DNA of 64,000 nucleotides from contig NZ_JBQHUB010000001.1 of the NCBI RefSeq assembly GCF_052065415.1, positions 1-64,000 of the forward strand, read 5' to 3'. Each line of letters begins with the position of its first letter. Positions within the stretch are counted from its first letter, which is position 1. Below, piece by piece: positions 40,628 to 49,506 of the stretch. The position numbers and the translations under genes were made by a program. Source of the DNA: Pseudoflavonifractor_A sp022772585. GTDB taxonomy: Bacteria; Bacillota; Clostridia; Oscillospirales; Oscillospiraceae. Below the pieces are notes generated by a model. The model ran no database searches. It was not told where the DNA came from and saw only the letters and a program-made list of their open reading frames with translations.

Positions 40628-41964
40628 CTGAGGGGAAAAAGCGGCGGTTTCCCGGCACCGGCTGGCTGGGGGCGCGCCTGTCCCGCAAGATGATCGTAAT
40701 ATTGCTCGCCCTGGCGGTAACGGGGTGGCTTTTGTCCTTCTTCTGGTTTTTGCGGGACATGCAGGACTACGCTGGGAACGCCTATGACGGAGCAATGCGG
40801 CAGTCAGAGGAACAGGCCCGGGAACTGGCCTCCTTCCTGGAGGGGAGCCGGGGAGACATATCCGGTCTCGCCGGATATCTGGAGGAGCGGGAACTGGGCT
40901 GCATCCTTCAGGACGACCAGGGAAGGACGGTTTTTCAGTTCATGCCGGAGTCCTGGCTCTCCCCCCGTCTGACCGCCTCCTGCGGCATACCGGTGACCAC
41001 CGGCTCGGGCACGCTGCGGGCATATGTGTGGAGCACCGCCATTGACCGGGAGGACCTGAGCGACGCCCTGGGCCATCAGGCCTTTGTGGGACTGTCTCTG
41101 TTCAACCTGGGCCTGTTTCTGGCGGCAGGGGTGCTGCTGTATCTCATCGTCCTCTCGCCCATCATCGCGCTGCGCAGGACCATGCTGGCCTATGCCCGGC
41201 GGGGTGACCTTCCGGAGCGCAGCACCCGGACCGACGAGGTGGGAAAGCTGCAGAATGCCTTTGCCGACCTGACCGGGGAGCTCCGGGCCAAGGAACAGTC
41301 GGAGCGGCGGCTGATCGCTTCCATCTCCCACGACCTCAAGACCCCGCTGACCTCGGTGCTGGGGTTTTCCGAGCGGCTGCTCTCAGCCCAGCTCCCGCCG
41401 GAGAAACAGCGGCAGTACCTCCAGAGCATCCATGAAAAGGCTCTGCGCCTGAAGTCTATCGTGGATGAGTTCGATGAATATATCGATGTGGGCCTGCGGG
41501 ACGACCGGCCCATGGAGCGCCTCACGGCGGAGGAACTGTGCGCCGATGTGCGGCAGGAATATGAGGCGGAGCTCCAGGAGGCCAACGTCAGGCTGAGCGT
41601 GGAATGCGCCTGCCCGGGCGCGGCATTTCTGGGCAACCGGGACGACCTGCGGCGGTACTTCGGCAATCTGATCGGCAACAGCATCCGCCACGGGGGCGTC
41701 CGGGCGCTGGAACTGACGCTGTCGTGCCGGCGGGAACGGGACGAGCTGGTCCTGGAGTTCCGGGACAACGGAACGGGGGTGGAGCCGGAGCTTCTCACCC
41801 AGATCTTCGAGCCCCTTTACACCTCGGACCGGGGCAGGAAGGTATCCGGACTGGGCCTGTCCATCTGCAGAAGCATTATCCGGGCTCACGGCGGTTCGGT
41901 GACGGCGGAGAATGCCCCCGGCGGCGGCCTGCTGGTGCGGGCGGTGCTGCCGGCGGCGGACTGA
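40624..41964 (+). CDS. Sensor histidine kinase
   Basis: 446-aa membrane sensor kinase, partner of the preceding regulator. TM1 is at about 22-45 and TM2 at about 158-182, with an outer sensor loop of about 110 residues between. A HAMP-like linker (about 183-230) follows. The HisKA box ASISHDLKTPLTS carries the phosphorylated His near residue 238. The HATPase domain has the N-box FGNLIGNSIRHGG, the G1 box FRDNGTGVEPE and GLGLSICRSII. The outer loop is short and gives no hint of the signal, which may be envelope stress given the exporters on both sides. Confidence 0.95.
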   Translation: MTEGKKRRFPGTGWLGARLSRKMIVILLALAVTGWLLSFFWFLRDMQDYAGNAYDGAMRQSEEQARELASFLEGSRGDISGLAGYLEERELGCILQDDQGRTVFQFMPESWLSPRLTASCGIPVTTGSGTLRAYVWSTAIDREDLSDALGHQAFVGLSLFNLGLFLAAGVLLYLIVLSPIIALRRTMLAYARRGDLPERSTRTDEVGKLQNAFADLTGELRAKEQSERRLIASISHDLKTPLTSVLGFSERLLSAQLPPEKQRQYLQSIHEKALRLKSIVDEFDEYIDVGLRDDRPMERLTAEELCADVRQEYEAELQEANVRLSVECACPGAAFLGNRDDLRRYFGNLIGNSIRHGGVRALELTLSCRRERDELVLEFRDNGTGVEPELLTQIFEPLYTSDRGRKVSGLGLSICRSIIRAHGGSVTAENAPGGGLLVRAVLPAAD

Positions 41965-41973
41965 GAACAGGGC

Positions 41974-42017
41974 AAAACCCCCGGAACTCATGCGTTTGCA
42001 TGGGCTCCGGGGGTTTT
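41974..42017. terminator. Bidirectional terminator
   Basis: A 12-bp stem (41974-41985 with 42006-42017) with A- and T-runs on its sides lies between the kinase gene (+) and the SLH gene (-). Confidence 0.88.
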
Positions 42018-42033
42018 TTATGAGAGAATGGGA

Positions 42034-44415
42034 TCAGCGGACCACCACCAGGCGGACCTTGCCGCCCTGCTCGGGGGCCTTGTCGTAATAGACGGTGAGG
42101 TCGTCGGAATAGGCCCGGGCCTCCTCCAGACCGTCCAGCCCTTCGGAGAACCAGTGGCCGGTGGTCTTGTTGTAGCACCAGACCTGGTCGGACACGGGAA
42201 GGACCATGCCGCCGCCGGTAATGGTGCGCGCATCGGGGTCATAGGCCGAGCGGCGGATGCCGGAGAGGGACTCAAGGGCCACCGAGCCGGCCAGCTTGTT
42301 CCGGCCGTCCCGGGTCTCCAGCGACCTGGCGATACCGATGGCGTCACCGTTGCGGAAGGAGGAGCCGCCGGTGAGGGGCCCCAGCCCGCTGCCGCCGTTT
42401 TCAACCGAGATGGAGGCGTTGGTAAAGCTCCAGGGATCGTCCGGGTCCTGGGTGGCAGCGGAATATTTGGCAAAGCCGTACTCGTACTGGTCCCCGGTCA
42501 CGTCGTCAAAAAGGAGCAGATTGATCTTTCCGGCGTAATCCTTGCCCACATACTGGATGCGGGAGGCGGGCACGGCGGCCCGGGTGAGCTGGCGGAAGGT
42601 GATCTCCCGGGGCGTACCGGCGCCCACCCGCTCAAACATGCGCACGTTCTCGGCCAGCTTTACGCCGCCCAGGGTCCGGGCAGCCACGTCCAGCGTATCG
42701 GACGCGCCGCTGCCGGTGAGGCGGGAAAGGGTGATATGGCCGGCCTTGTGGGAGGAGACCGTGACCAGCTGGCCCACCAGCTTGGCGGCGGAGCTCTCGC
42801 TCAGATCCGGGTCGCCCTGAAAGACGATGTGCTCGCCGCCGGCATTGAAGAGGTCCATCAGCGGGACCACTCTGGCCTCCCCGGCGGAGCAGCTCTCCAC
42901 CACGCCCACCGTGGTGGAACGGGCTGTGGAGGGAGACACGGCCCCGGCCACCCGGCCGTCGCTGGTGAGAAGAAGGGTCACATCCTCACCGGGACGGAAG
43001 GCCGCCAGGTCGGAGACTGCACCGGGGAGCACGGTGAAGTCCTGCCCCAGCATGGTGATGCGGGAGGGAGCGGTGGGATTGGGATAGGCGTTCTCATACA
43101 GGCCGGTGAGACGCAGGTCGGAGACGTGGAGGATCCTGGCGCCGCTGTCGTAAAAGGCCGTATCGTACTGCCGCAGGTCGGAAACCGAAGCTGGCACGCC
43201 GTTTTTATAGATCTGATAGTCCTTATCCCCGCCGGTCAGGGCGGCGAAGGGATTGGAGCCTTTCGGGTCGGTGCGGGCCACCATCACATCCTCGCCAGAG
43301 CTGGAGGCGGGGGAGAGATAGATGTAGTCCAGCTTGCCGGCGGCGCCGTAGCACAGCACCATGGACGTGCCGGAATAGAGATAGGACCAGACCTTGTCAA
43401 AGCTGGTGGCCTCGCCGTTTTTCCACACCGGGGTCTCGGGGGGGATGGTGATCTTCTCCCCGCCGGCGGCGGTGACGTAGTTGGCGTCCACCGGCCCGGA
43501 GACGGTGACGCGGCGGACGGAGTCGGCGGAGTTGGGCCGCAGGGTGAGAAAACGGCCGTCCTTATCCTGGACCATCTGGCCCCGGACGCCCATCAGGGAG
43601 GAGGACACCGCGGCCCGGTCGGTTCTGGGGGACTGGGTCTGGCCGCCCACGGCCACGGTGACGGTGCTGGAGCCGGTGGCCTGGTTGGCGTCCATACTCA
43701 GCAGGGTCACGTCCTCGGTGAGGACGCCCTTCAGACGGACCTCCAGATAGCAGGAGTCGCTGTCCTTCATATCGGTAAAGAGCAGGTTGCGGAAGAGGAT
43801 GGCGGCCTGGGCCCGGGTGATGGTTTCGCCGCCCCCCAGGGAGAGCCCTTCGGTGAGGCCGTTCTGCCGGGCGGCGGCCAGATAGCCGTCATACCAGGCG
43901 GCGCCGCCCGAGATGTCGCCGGTGTTATAGCCCAGGATGCGGACCAGAATGGCCACCGCCTCGCCGTAGGTGATGGGGCGGTCGGGCTGGAAGGTGCCGT
44001 TGCCCACGCCCAGAATGAGCCGGTCGGCCTTCTGCCCCTCGCCGCCGGAGGAAGCCGCCTCTCCGGAGGTGGTGAGGGTGGAGGCCAGGTTCACATAGCC
44101 CCTGGCCCAGTGCCGGGGCCCCACATCGGAAAAGATGGTGCGGCTGCGCTGGGCGGGCTCCAGCGCGCCCTTGTCCATCACGTCCACCGCCATCTTGCAG
44201 AACTGGGCCCGGGTCAGGGTGCCGCCGGGGTTGAAGGAATTGCCGCCGGTGCCGTCCACCACGCCCAGCAGGCGCAGGACCTGGGCGGCCTCGGCCACGT
44301 CGGGGTCGCTGATGTCGGAGAAGGCGGCGCTCCCGGCCGCCGAGGCGGGCAGGACCAGGAGGGCGGCCAGAGCGGCCAGCGTCACAAGGCCGGCCAGGAT
44401 ACGTCTGAATTTCAT
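42034..44415 (-). CDS. Exported S-layer homology (SLH) domain protein
   Basis: 793-aa secreted protein. A signal peptide covers residues 1-27 (RRILAGLVTLAALAALLVLPASA). Three SLH modules occupy about residues 30-210: FSDISDPDVAEAAQVLRLLGVVDG, then FSDVGPRHWARGYVNLAS, then the ITRAQAAILFRNLL end. SLH modules bind pyruvylated secondary wall polymer and fix proteins to the cell wall. The remaining ~580 residues are beta-rich and unrecognised. I chose the ATG at 44415, preceded by AAAGGAG; an earlier ATG overlapping the permease stop has no ribosome site. It is the last gene of the HlyD-ABC operon. Confidence 0.88.
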   Translation of the reverse strand: MKFRRILAGLVTLAALAALLVLPASAAGSAAFSDISDPDVAEAAQVLRLLGVVDGTGGNSFNPGGTLTRAQFCKMAVDVMDKGALEPAQRSRTIFSDVGPRHWARGYVNLASTLTTSGEAASSGGEGQKADRLILGVGNGTFQPDRPITYGEAVAILVRILGYNTGDISGGAAWYDGYLAAARQNGLTEGLSLGGGETITRAQAAILFRNLLFTDMKDSDSCYLEVRLKGVLTEDVTLLSMDANQATGSSTVTVAVGGQTQSPRTDRAAVSSSLMGVRGQMVQDKDGRFLTLRPNSADSVRRVTVSGPVDANYVTAAGGEKITIPPETPVWKNGEATSFDKVWSYLYSGTSMVLCYGAAGKLDYIYLSPASSSGEDVMVARTDPKGSNPFAALTGGDKDYQIYKNGVPASVSDLRQYDTAFYDSGARILHVSDLRLTGLYENAYPNPTAPSRITMLGQDFTVLPGAVSDLAAFRPGEDVTLLLTSDGRVAGAVSPSTARSTTVGVVESCSAGEARVVPLMDLFNAGGEHIVFQGDPDLSESSAAKLVGQLVTVSSHKAGHITLSRLTGSGASDTLDVAARTLGGVKLAENVRMFERVGAGTPREITFRQLTRAAVPASRIQYVGKDYAGKINLLLFDDVTGDQYEYGFAKYSAATQDPDDPWSFTNASISVENGGSGLGPLTGGSSFRNGDAIGIARSLETRDGRNKLAGSVALESLSGIRRSAYDPDARTITGGGMVLPVSDQVWCYNKTTGHWFSEGLDGLEEARAYSDDLTVYYDKAPEQGGKVRLVVVR

Positions 44416-44435
44416 GCGGGTACTCTCTCCTTTCG

Positions 44436-45671
44436 TCATTCCGCCCGAAGGGCGTCCACCGGCTGGAGGCCGCTGGCCTTGATGGCGGGGTACATGCCGA
44501 AGATGATGCCGAGCAGCACCGAGACCACCACGCCGGTGACCATGATGGACGGGTCGGGATTGACGATATAGCCCAGCTGCTGCTTACAGTAGATCCAGGT
44601 GGCCGGATAGCTGGCCAGGATGCCCAGTATGCCGCCGATGCCGCAGATCATGCAGGCCTCGATGAGAAACTGGGTGATGATGCTGCGCCGTTCGGCGCCG
44701 ATGGCCTTGCGGATGCCGATCTCCCGGGTGCGCTCGGTGACGGTGACCAGCATGATGTTCATGATGCCGATGCCACCCACCAGCAGGGAGATGGCGGCGA
44801 TGCCGCCCAGCATGTTCTGCTGCTTTTTGGTGGCCTCCTCCATCTGCTCCCGGCCCTGCTCGGCGCTGTACACACTGTAGGAGCCGAAGCTGTTGCCGCT
44901 CTGCTGGTCGCCGATGAGGCCCTTGAGAAAGCCGTCCAGCCGGGTGATGGCCTCGGTGACGGCCTCCCGGCTCCTGGCCTTGACCACGAACTCGCTCATG
45001 TCGGTGTAGGAACCGCTCACCGCGGCCAGGGCACGGTTGGCGGTGTAGGGAATGACGATGACGTTGTCCATGGACCAGCCCTCCTCGGCCTGGTCGGAAA
45101 AATCCTTCTGGGCATAGACGCCGATTACCTCAAAGGGAACGCCGCTAATGGTGAGGGTCTTGCCGATGGGGTCGGAGTAGTCGAAGAAGAGCTCCTTGGC
45201 CCGGGAGCCCAGCACGCAGACCTGCCGGTAGCTCTTCACATCCAGGTAGGACAGGTCCCGGCCGGAGCCGATGGAGAAGTTGTTGCACAGGGACCACTGG
45301 TCGCTGCCCAGGTAGACCTGGGGCTGGTAGTTCATGGAGTCGGAATTCTTGGTCTGGTACTTGATGGTGCCCCAGGTGGTGCCGCTGGGGGTGACGCCCT
45401 CCACCAGGTCGCCCAGCTGGAGGCAGTAGTCGTACAGGCTCTGGAACACCCTGTCGCTGCCCGCGCCCCACTTGTAGGCGTAGACATTGATCTGGTTGGT
45501 GCCCATGCTGGCGTAATACTCCATGATCTCCCTGCTCTGGCCCTTGGCGTAGGTGATCTGGGTGATGACGGCGGCCAGGCCGATGATGATGCCCAGCATG
45601 GTGAGGAAGGTCCGGCCGCCCCGGGCGATGATGGATTTGAAGGCCAGCTTGACCGATTGGATAAAGTTCAC
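44436..45671 (-). CDS. MacB-type ABC transporter permease
   Basis: 411-aa permease of the MacB/FtsX class. TM1 is near residue 20 (FLTMLGIIIGLAAVITQI), followed by a periplasmic MacB_PCD domain of about 240 residues (30-275). Three C-terminal transmembrane helices complete the FtsX domain (AISLLVGGIGIMNIMLVTVTERTREIGIRKAIGA is the hallmark). It starts at a GTG overlapping the ATPase stop by 4 bp, with GGAGG upstream. With the ATPase and HlyD-like adaptor it forms a tripartite-style mechanotransmission exporter for peptides, lipids or drugs. No outer-membrane partner is expected in a monoderm. Confidence 0.93.
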   Translation of the reverse strand: MNFIQSVKLAFKSIIARGGRTFLTMLGIIIGLAAVITQITYAKGQSREIMEYYASMGTNQINVYAYKWGAGSDRVFQSLYDYCLQLGDLVEGVTPSGTTWGTIKYQTKNSDSMNYQPQVYLGSDQWSLCNNFSIGSGRDLSYLDVKSYRQVCVLGSRAKELFFDYSDPIGKTLTISGVPFEVIGVYAQKDFSDQAEEGWSMDNVIVIPYTANRALAAVSGSYTDMSEFVVKARSREAVTEAITRLDGFLKGLIGDQQSGNSFGSYSVYSAEQGREQMEEATKKQQNMLGGIAAISLLVGGIGIMNIMLVTVTERTREIGIRKAIGAERRSIITQFLIEACMICGIGGILGILASYPATWIYCKQQLGYIVNPDPSIMVTGVVVSVLLGIIFGMYPAIKASGLQPVDALRAE

Positions 45672-46363
45672 AGCCAGTCCACCTCCTGGGGGTGATCGGC
45701 GACGATGACGCCGTCCGAGATGCGCACCATCCGCGGCGCGGTGGCGGCGATGCCGTTGTCATGGGTGATGAGGATGACGGTGGTGCCCTCCTTGTAGAGC
45801 CGGCGGAGGATCTCCAGCACGTGCAGGCCGGTCTTGGAGTCCAGCGCGCCGGTGGGCTCGTCGGCCAGAATGATGGGGGGATGGGTGGCGATGGCCCGGG
45901 CGATGGCCACCCGCTGCTGCTGGCCGCCCGACATCTCGGTGGGCTTGTGGCCCCGGCGGTCGGCCAGACCCACCCGCTCCAGCGCGTCCATAACCCGGTC
46001 CTCCCGCTCCCCGGCGCGGACCCCCTGGTAGATGAGGGGGAGCTCCACGTTCTCGTAGGCCGAGAGGGCGGGGATCAGGTTGAAGCCCTGAAAGATAAAC
46101 CCGATCTGCTTGTTGCGGATGTGGGAGAGTTTCCGGTCGCTGAGCTCGGTCACGTCGGTGCCGTCCAGGTGGTAGTCGCCGTAGGTGGGGATGTCCAGAC
46201 AGCCCAGGATGTTCATCAGTGTGGATTTGCCCGAGCCGGACTGGCCCACGATGGTGACGAACTCGCCCCGGTCGATCTGAAGGGAAACGCCGTTGAGGGC
46301 CCGGACCTCATTCTCGTAGCCCTCGTTATAGATCTTATATACGTCCTTGATATCAATGAGCAA
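45668..46363 (-). CDS. MacB/LolD-type ABC transporter ATPase
   Basis: 231-aa ABC ATPase. Walker A is VGQSGSGKST (near residue 40), the signature MSGGQQQRVAIARA near 145, Walker B IILADEPTGALDS near 165, and the switch His in LITHD near 200. It starts at a TTG with AGGAG 9 nt upstream. It energises the MacB-like permease whose gene overlaps its end by 4 bp. The gene order adaptor-ATPase-permease is standard for this exporter class. Confidence 0.95.
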   Translation of the reverse strand: MLIDIKDVYKIYNEGYENEVRALNGVSLQIDRGEFVTIVGQSGSGKSTLMNILGCLDIPTYGDYHLDGTDVTELSDRKLSHIRNKQIGFIFQGFNLIPALSAYENVELPLIYQGVRAGEREDRVMDALERVGLADRRGHKPTEMSGGQQQRVAIARAIATHPPIILADEPTGALDSKTGLHVLEILRRLYKEGTTVILITHDNGIAATAPRMVRISDGVIVADHPQEVDWL

Positions 46364-46397
46364 ATGTATCAGCTCCTATCCGGCGCTCATCGGGACC

Positions 46398-48074
46398 TTA
46401 CCAGCCGTAATTGTCGGCCTGCTCCTTGATAATGTTGGTGAATACCTCGTCCCCCTCGTTCAGGCCGGAGCGGATCTCGGCATTGGAGGTGTCGGACAGG
46501 CCCACCTCCACCTCCACGGGGTAGAAGCCCTCGGGGATCTCCTTGGCGATCTCTTCAGGAAGCTCCACCATGTTCTCGGGGGCGCTGTCGGCCTTCAGGT
46601 AGACCACGGAGAGGTTGTTGCCGTCGACGTCGCTGACGTAGTGAACGCAGATGACGGGGACCACCAGGCAGTTCAGGCTCTGGCTGGCGGCGAAGCTGTA
46701 GTTGACGGTCTGGCCGTTGCGCATGGCGCCGTCAGGATTGTCCACCCGCACCGAGACCGGATAGGTGGTGACGCCGGAGTCGGTCTTGGGCTCCAGGCTG
46801 ACGCCGTCTACGATACCCATGAACATATTTCCGTCCCAGTCGGTGAGATCGATGGTCATGCCGGTCTGGATGTTGCCCACGTTGCGCTCGTCCACGTCGA
46901 TGGTCACGTTCATCACGGTGGTGTCCGCGATGGAGACGGCCACCCTGCCGCTCTCCACGTCCTCCCCGGCCACCAGGCCGCAGGAGGTGACGGTGCCGCT
47001 GATGGGAGCCACGGCGTTGAAGTCGGACAGGGCCTTCTGAGCGTCCTCCAGCTTCTGCTGGGCCTCCTGGATCTGCTCGTTCTTGGCCTTGATCTGTTCC
47101 TGAACATCGTCGTCACCCAGCACCATCAGGACCTGACCGGAGGAGACGTCGGCGTAGTTGAGCAGGTCGGCTTTGACCAGGGGGCCGCCGGCCTTGGTGG
47201 AGATGTCACGGACCTCATAGTATTTGAGCTGCCCATCGGCGTAGGGGTAGATGGGGGTGCCGTCGGCAGCGCTGAAGGTTACCGAGGCGTCCATATCCTG
47301 GGTCAGAGTGCCGGGGTTGTCCATGACGAAGACCACCTCGAAGCACTTGGAGCCCTCGGGGGTGATGAAGCTGACCTTGTTGATCTTCTCCACCTTGCCG
47401 GAGAAGGATCCCATCACCGCGGGGACCGAGACCTGGACGCTCTGTCCCACGGAGATGCTGCTCTCATAGGCATAGCTGAAATAGAGGGAGAGCTTGAGCT
47501 TCCGGTCGTTGACCAGGGTGGCGATCTTGGTGCCGGCGGCGATATTGTCATCCGGGTAGAATTCGCCCGCATCCATCAGCTTGCCGGCAAAGGGGGCGCG
47601 CACCGTGAGCTCAGAGAGGTCCTCACGGAGCTTCTGCATATCCTCATTAAGGGAGGTCAGGCTCTCCCGGGCGGAGGTGACGGCCTGCTCGGCAGACTCG
47701 CTGCGGATGGTGTAAAGGGGGTCGCCGGCCTGGACCTGCTGGCCCTCGGTGACAAAGACCTCGTTCACCGTCCCGTTGGCGGCCAGTGTGATGGTGGAGG
47801 CCGACTTGGCCTTGGCCACGCCGCTGCCCTCCACCATGCTGGAGATGGAGCCGTAGTAGACCATATCGGTCAGGACCTCGCCCTGTTCTTCCTCGGGATC
47901 GCTGAGAACAAATTTCCACATCAGAAAGCCGCCCACGGCCAGCGCGGCCAGTACCGCGCCGGCTGCAACGATCTTCCCGGCTTTCTTCTTTTTGTGTTTC
48001 TTTTTGGCCGGCGCCGGAGCGGCGGGGGCGGACTGTGTGCCCGGGTCCAGAACAGGGGTCTGTTGTTCGGTCAT
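46398..48074 (-). CDS. HlyD/MacA-type efflux adaptor
   Basis: 558-aa membrane fusion protein. A Lys-rich cytoplasmic start (KKKHKKKKAGK) precedes one transmembrane helix (about 40-60). The barrel-sandwich and lipoyl halves flank a long coiled coil; IKAKNEQIQEAQQKLEDAQKALSDF marks one arm. A second beta-barrel and C-terminal domain follow. The ATG at 48074 has AGGAGG about 8 nt upstream; an in-frame ATG ten codons earlier lacks such a site. It is the first gene of the four-gene export operon. A TTCTTAATA box with an 11-bp-spaced CTTAA repeat lies upstream, suggesting control by the OmpR-type regulator at 39.9 kb. Confidence 0.9.
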   Translation of the reverse strand: MTEQQTPVLDPGTQSAPAAPAPAKKKHKKKKAGKIVAAGAVLAALAVGGFLMWKFVLSDPEEEQGEVLTDMVYYGSISSMVEGSGVAKAKSASTITLAANGTVNEVFVTEGQQVQAGDPLYTIRSESAEQAVTSARESLTSLNEDMQKLREDLSELTVRAPFAGKLMDAGEFYPDDNIAAGTKIATLVNDRKLKLSLYFSYAYESSISVGQSVQVSVPAVMGSFSGKVEKINKVSFITPEGSKCFEVVFVMDNPGTLTQDMDASVTFSAADGTPIYPYADGQLKYYEVRDISTKAGGPLVKADLLNYADVSSGQVLMVLGDDDVQEQIKAKNEQIQEAQQKLEDAQKALSDFNAVAPISGTVTSCGLVAGEDVESGRVAVSIADTTVMNVTIDVDERNVGNIQTGMTIDLTDWDGNMFMGIVDGVSLEPKTDSGVTTYPVSVRVDNPDGAMRNGQTVNYSFAASQSLNCLVVPVICVHYVSDVDGNNLSVVYLKADSAPENMVELPEEIAKEIPEGFYPVEVEVGLSDTSNAEIRSGLNEGDEVFTNIIKEQADNYGW

Positions 48075-48166
48075 ATTCGTTTCCTCCTGTGCCAGTTTTT
48101 TCATACCTGCAATACATACATTGTAGCATGGGGCGAGCGTGAAGATACTTTCAAAATGGTGACAAG

Positions 48167-48188
48167 TTCTTAATAAAACCTTAAATTT
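48167..48188. promoter_or_regulatory. Candidate response-regulator site upstream of the HlyD operon
   Basis: TTCTTAATAAA at 48167-48177 matches the boxes at 39.76 and 39.80 kb. CTTAA repeats at 48169 and 48180, exactly 11 bp apart, the usual tandem spacing for OmpR-family regulators. A weak promoter with TACAAT at 48120-48125 (minus strand) lies downstream. Confidence 0.5.
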
Positions 48189-48270
48189 AATCTTCAGCCC
48201 CCGGCCTTATTCTGTATAGACGAAGGAGGAGGAAAAAAGTTGCGGCATCGCCGGAAAATCCTTCCGAAAC

Positions 48271-48316
48271 AAAAAAACGCCCCCGCCGCCGGCCATAAAG
48301 CCGGGAGCGGGGGCAT
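48271..48316 (-). terminator. Terminator of the SDR gene
   Basis: An 8-bp GC stem (48279-48286 with 48307-48314) with additional inner pairs is followed on the minus strand by a run of at least seven Ts. Confidence 0.85.
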
Positions 48317-48351
48317 TCTAGCCTGCCGGGAAAGCAGGCGGATATCACAGA

Positions 48352-49155
48352 TTACCAGGTGCGGGACTGAAGCTGCTTGAACTGGGCGACGGTGGAGACG
48401 TGGGAGTTCAGGCCGCCGTCCACGGTCATGACCTGGCCGGTAACGTAGCTGCTCTCATCGGAGCCCAGGTAGACGCACATGTGGCCGATATCCTCGGGGC
48501 AGCCATAGCGGTTGACCATGATGTTGCTCAGGAAGATATCCTTCAGCACCTGGGGCACGTGGGCCTCGTTCTGGGGGGTGACAATCAGGCCGGGACGCAC
48601 GCAGTTGCAGCGGATGTTCTGCTTGCCGTACTGCAGGGCGGTGGACTTGGTCAGCATATCCACACCGGCCTTGGCGCAGGCGTAGGCGGTGGAGCCCAGG
48701 TCGCCGCCGCAGGAGGCCATGGAGCCGATGTTGATGATGGAGCCACCCGCCTCATTCTTCTGCAGGTAGGGGAGCACGCACTTGATGGAATAGAAGGTGC
48801 CGCGCATATCGCTCTGGAAGACCGCGTCCCACATGTCCAGGGTCAGCTCGTCCACGCGGCCGTCCTTCAGGCCCACGTTGGCGGCGTTATTGACCAGAAC
48901 GTCGATCTTGCCGTACTTCTCGGCGGTATCGGCAAAGAGCTTCTCAATGCTCTCGGGAGAGGTGATGTCCATGAAATGATACCAGGCCTCTCCGCCCTCG
49001 CTGCGGATGGTGTCCACAACGGCCTGACCTTTCTCCTCACGGCGGCCGCAGATGACCACCTTGGCGCCCTCGGCGGCGTACAGCCGGGCGATGCCAATGC
49101 CGATGCCGCTGGTGGAGCCGGTGACAACGGCGACCTTACCTTTGAGTCTGTCCAT
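48352..49155 (-). CDS. Short-chain dehydrogenase/reductase (SDR)
   Basis: Classical SDR (267 aa), NAD(P)-dependent. The cofactor motif TGSTSGIGIG is near residue 12 and NNAANVG near 90. The catalytic triad is Ser in NIGSMASCGG and Tyr/Lys in YACAKAG. The GRREEK stretch after the second strand hints at NADP preference. It resembles FabG-like and hydroxysteroid-dehydrogenase-like SDRs of gut anaerobes, but substrate cannot be assigned. It is monocistronic, with a promoter at 49214-49242 and a terminator downstream. Confidence 0.9.
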   Translation of the reverse strand: MDRLKGKVAVVTGSTSGIGIGIARLYAAEGAKVVICGRREEKGQAVVDTIRSEGGEAWYHFMDITSPESIEKLFADTAEKYGKIDVLVNNAANVGLKDGRVDELTLDMWDAVFQSDMRGTFYSIKCVLPYLQKNEAGGSIINIGSMASCGGDLGSTAYACAKAGVDMLTKSTALQYGKQNIRCNCVRPGLIVTPQNEAHVPQVLKDIFLSNIMVNRYGCPEDIGHMCVYLGSDESSYVTGQVMTVDGGLNSHVSTVAQFKQLQSRTW

Positions 49156-49213
49156 AATAAATATCCTCCTTATATGACATTCTATACGGGTTGGTTCGAT
49201 TATCAGTACCTTT

Positions 49214-49242
49214 ATTATAAAACGTGCTTCACCGTTTGTCCA
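49214..49242 (-). promoter_or_regulatory. Promoter of the SDR gene
   Basis: On the minus strand, TGGACA (49237-49242) and TATAAT (49214-49219) have a 17-bp spacer, about 60 nt before the start codon. Confidence 0.7.
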
Positions 49243-49432
49243 TAGAAAACGACCTGCTGAGTTTAAAAAATTTAATCTGCCTATACTGATCTGACGGCGG
49301 GAAGCATGTGCGGCCGGAAAGGGGACCGCCGTTTTTACAAAAGGGAGAGGAAAGGACGCCCAACGAAGTGAGGCATATATGTGCTGGAAGGCACGCCCGG
49401 GTATATTTGCGGTGGCTTTTTCGCTGCAAGGG

Positions 49433-49441
49433 TGCTATAAT
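49433..49441 (+). promoter_or_regulatory. Extended -10 promoter of the LuxR gene
   Basis: TGCTATAAT is an extended -10 element without a good -35, about 65 nt before the start codon. Confidence 0.55.
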
Positions 49442-49506
49442 TTCATACAATTCCCATTTACATGCCGTAACCGGAGGGAAAAGTTCTCTATAAAGAGGGA
49501 AAGAAG

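Larger units (their letters stand above)
49156..49506. other. Intergenic region between the SDR and LuxR genes
   Basis: This 351-bp divergent region holds the SDR promoter (49214-49242) and the LuxR -10 (49433-49441). The 49260-49430 stretch shows no open frame with a ribosome site, no clear terminator and no recognisable RNA element. Confidence 0.6.
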
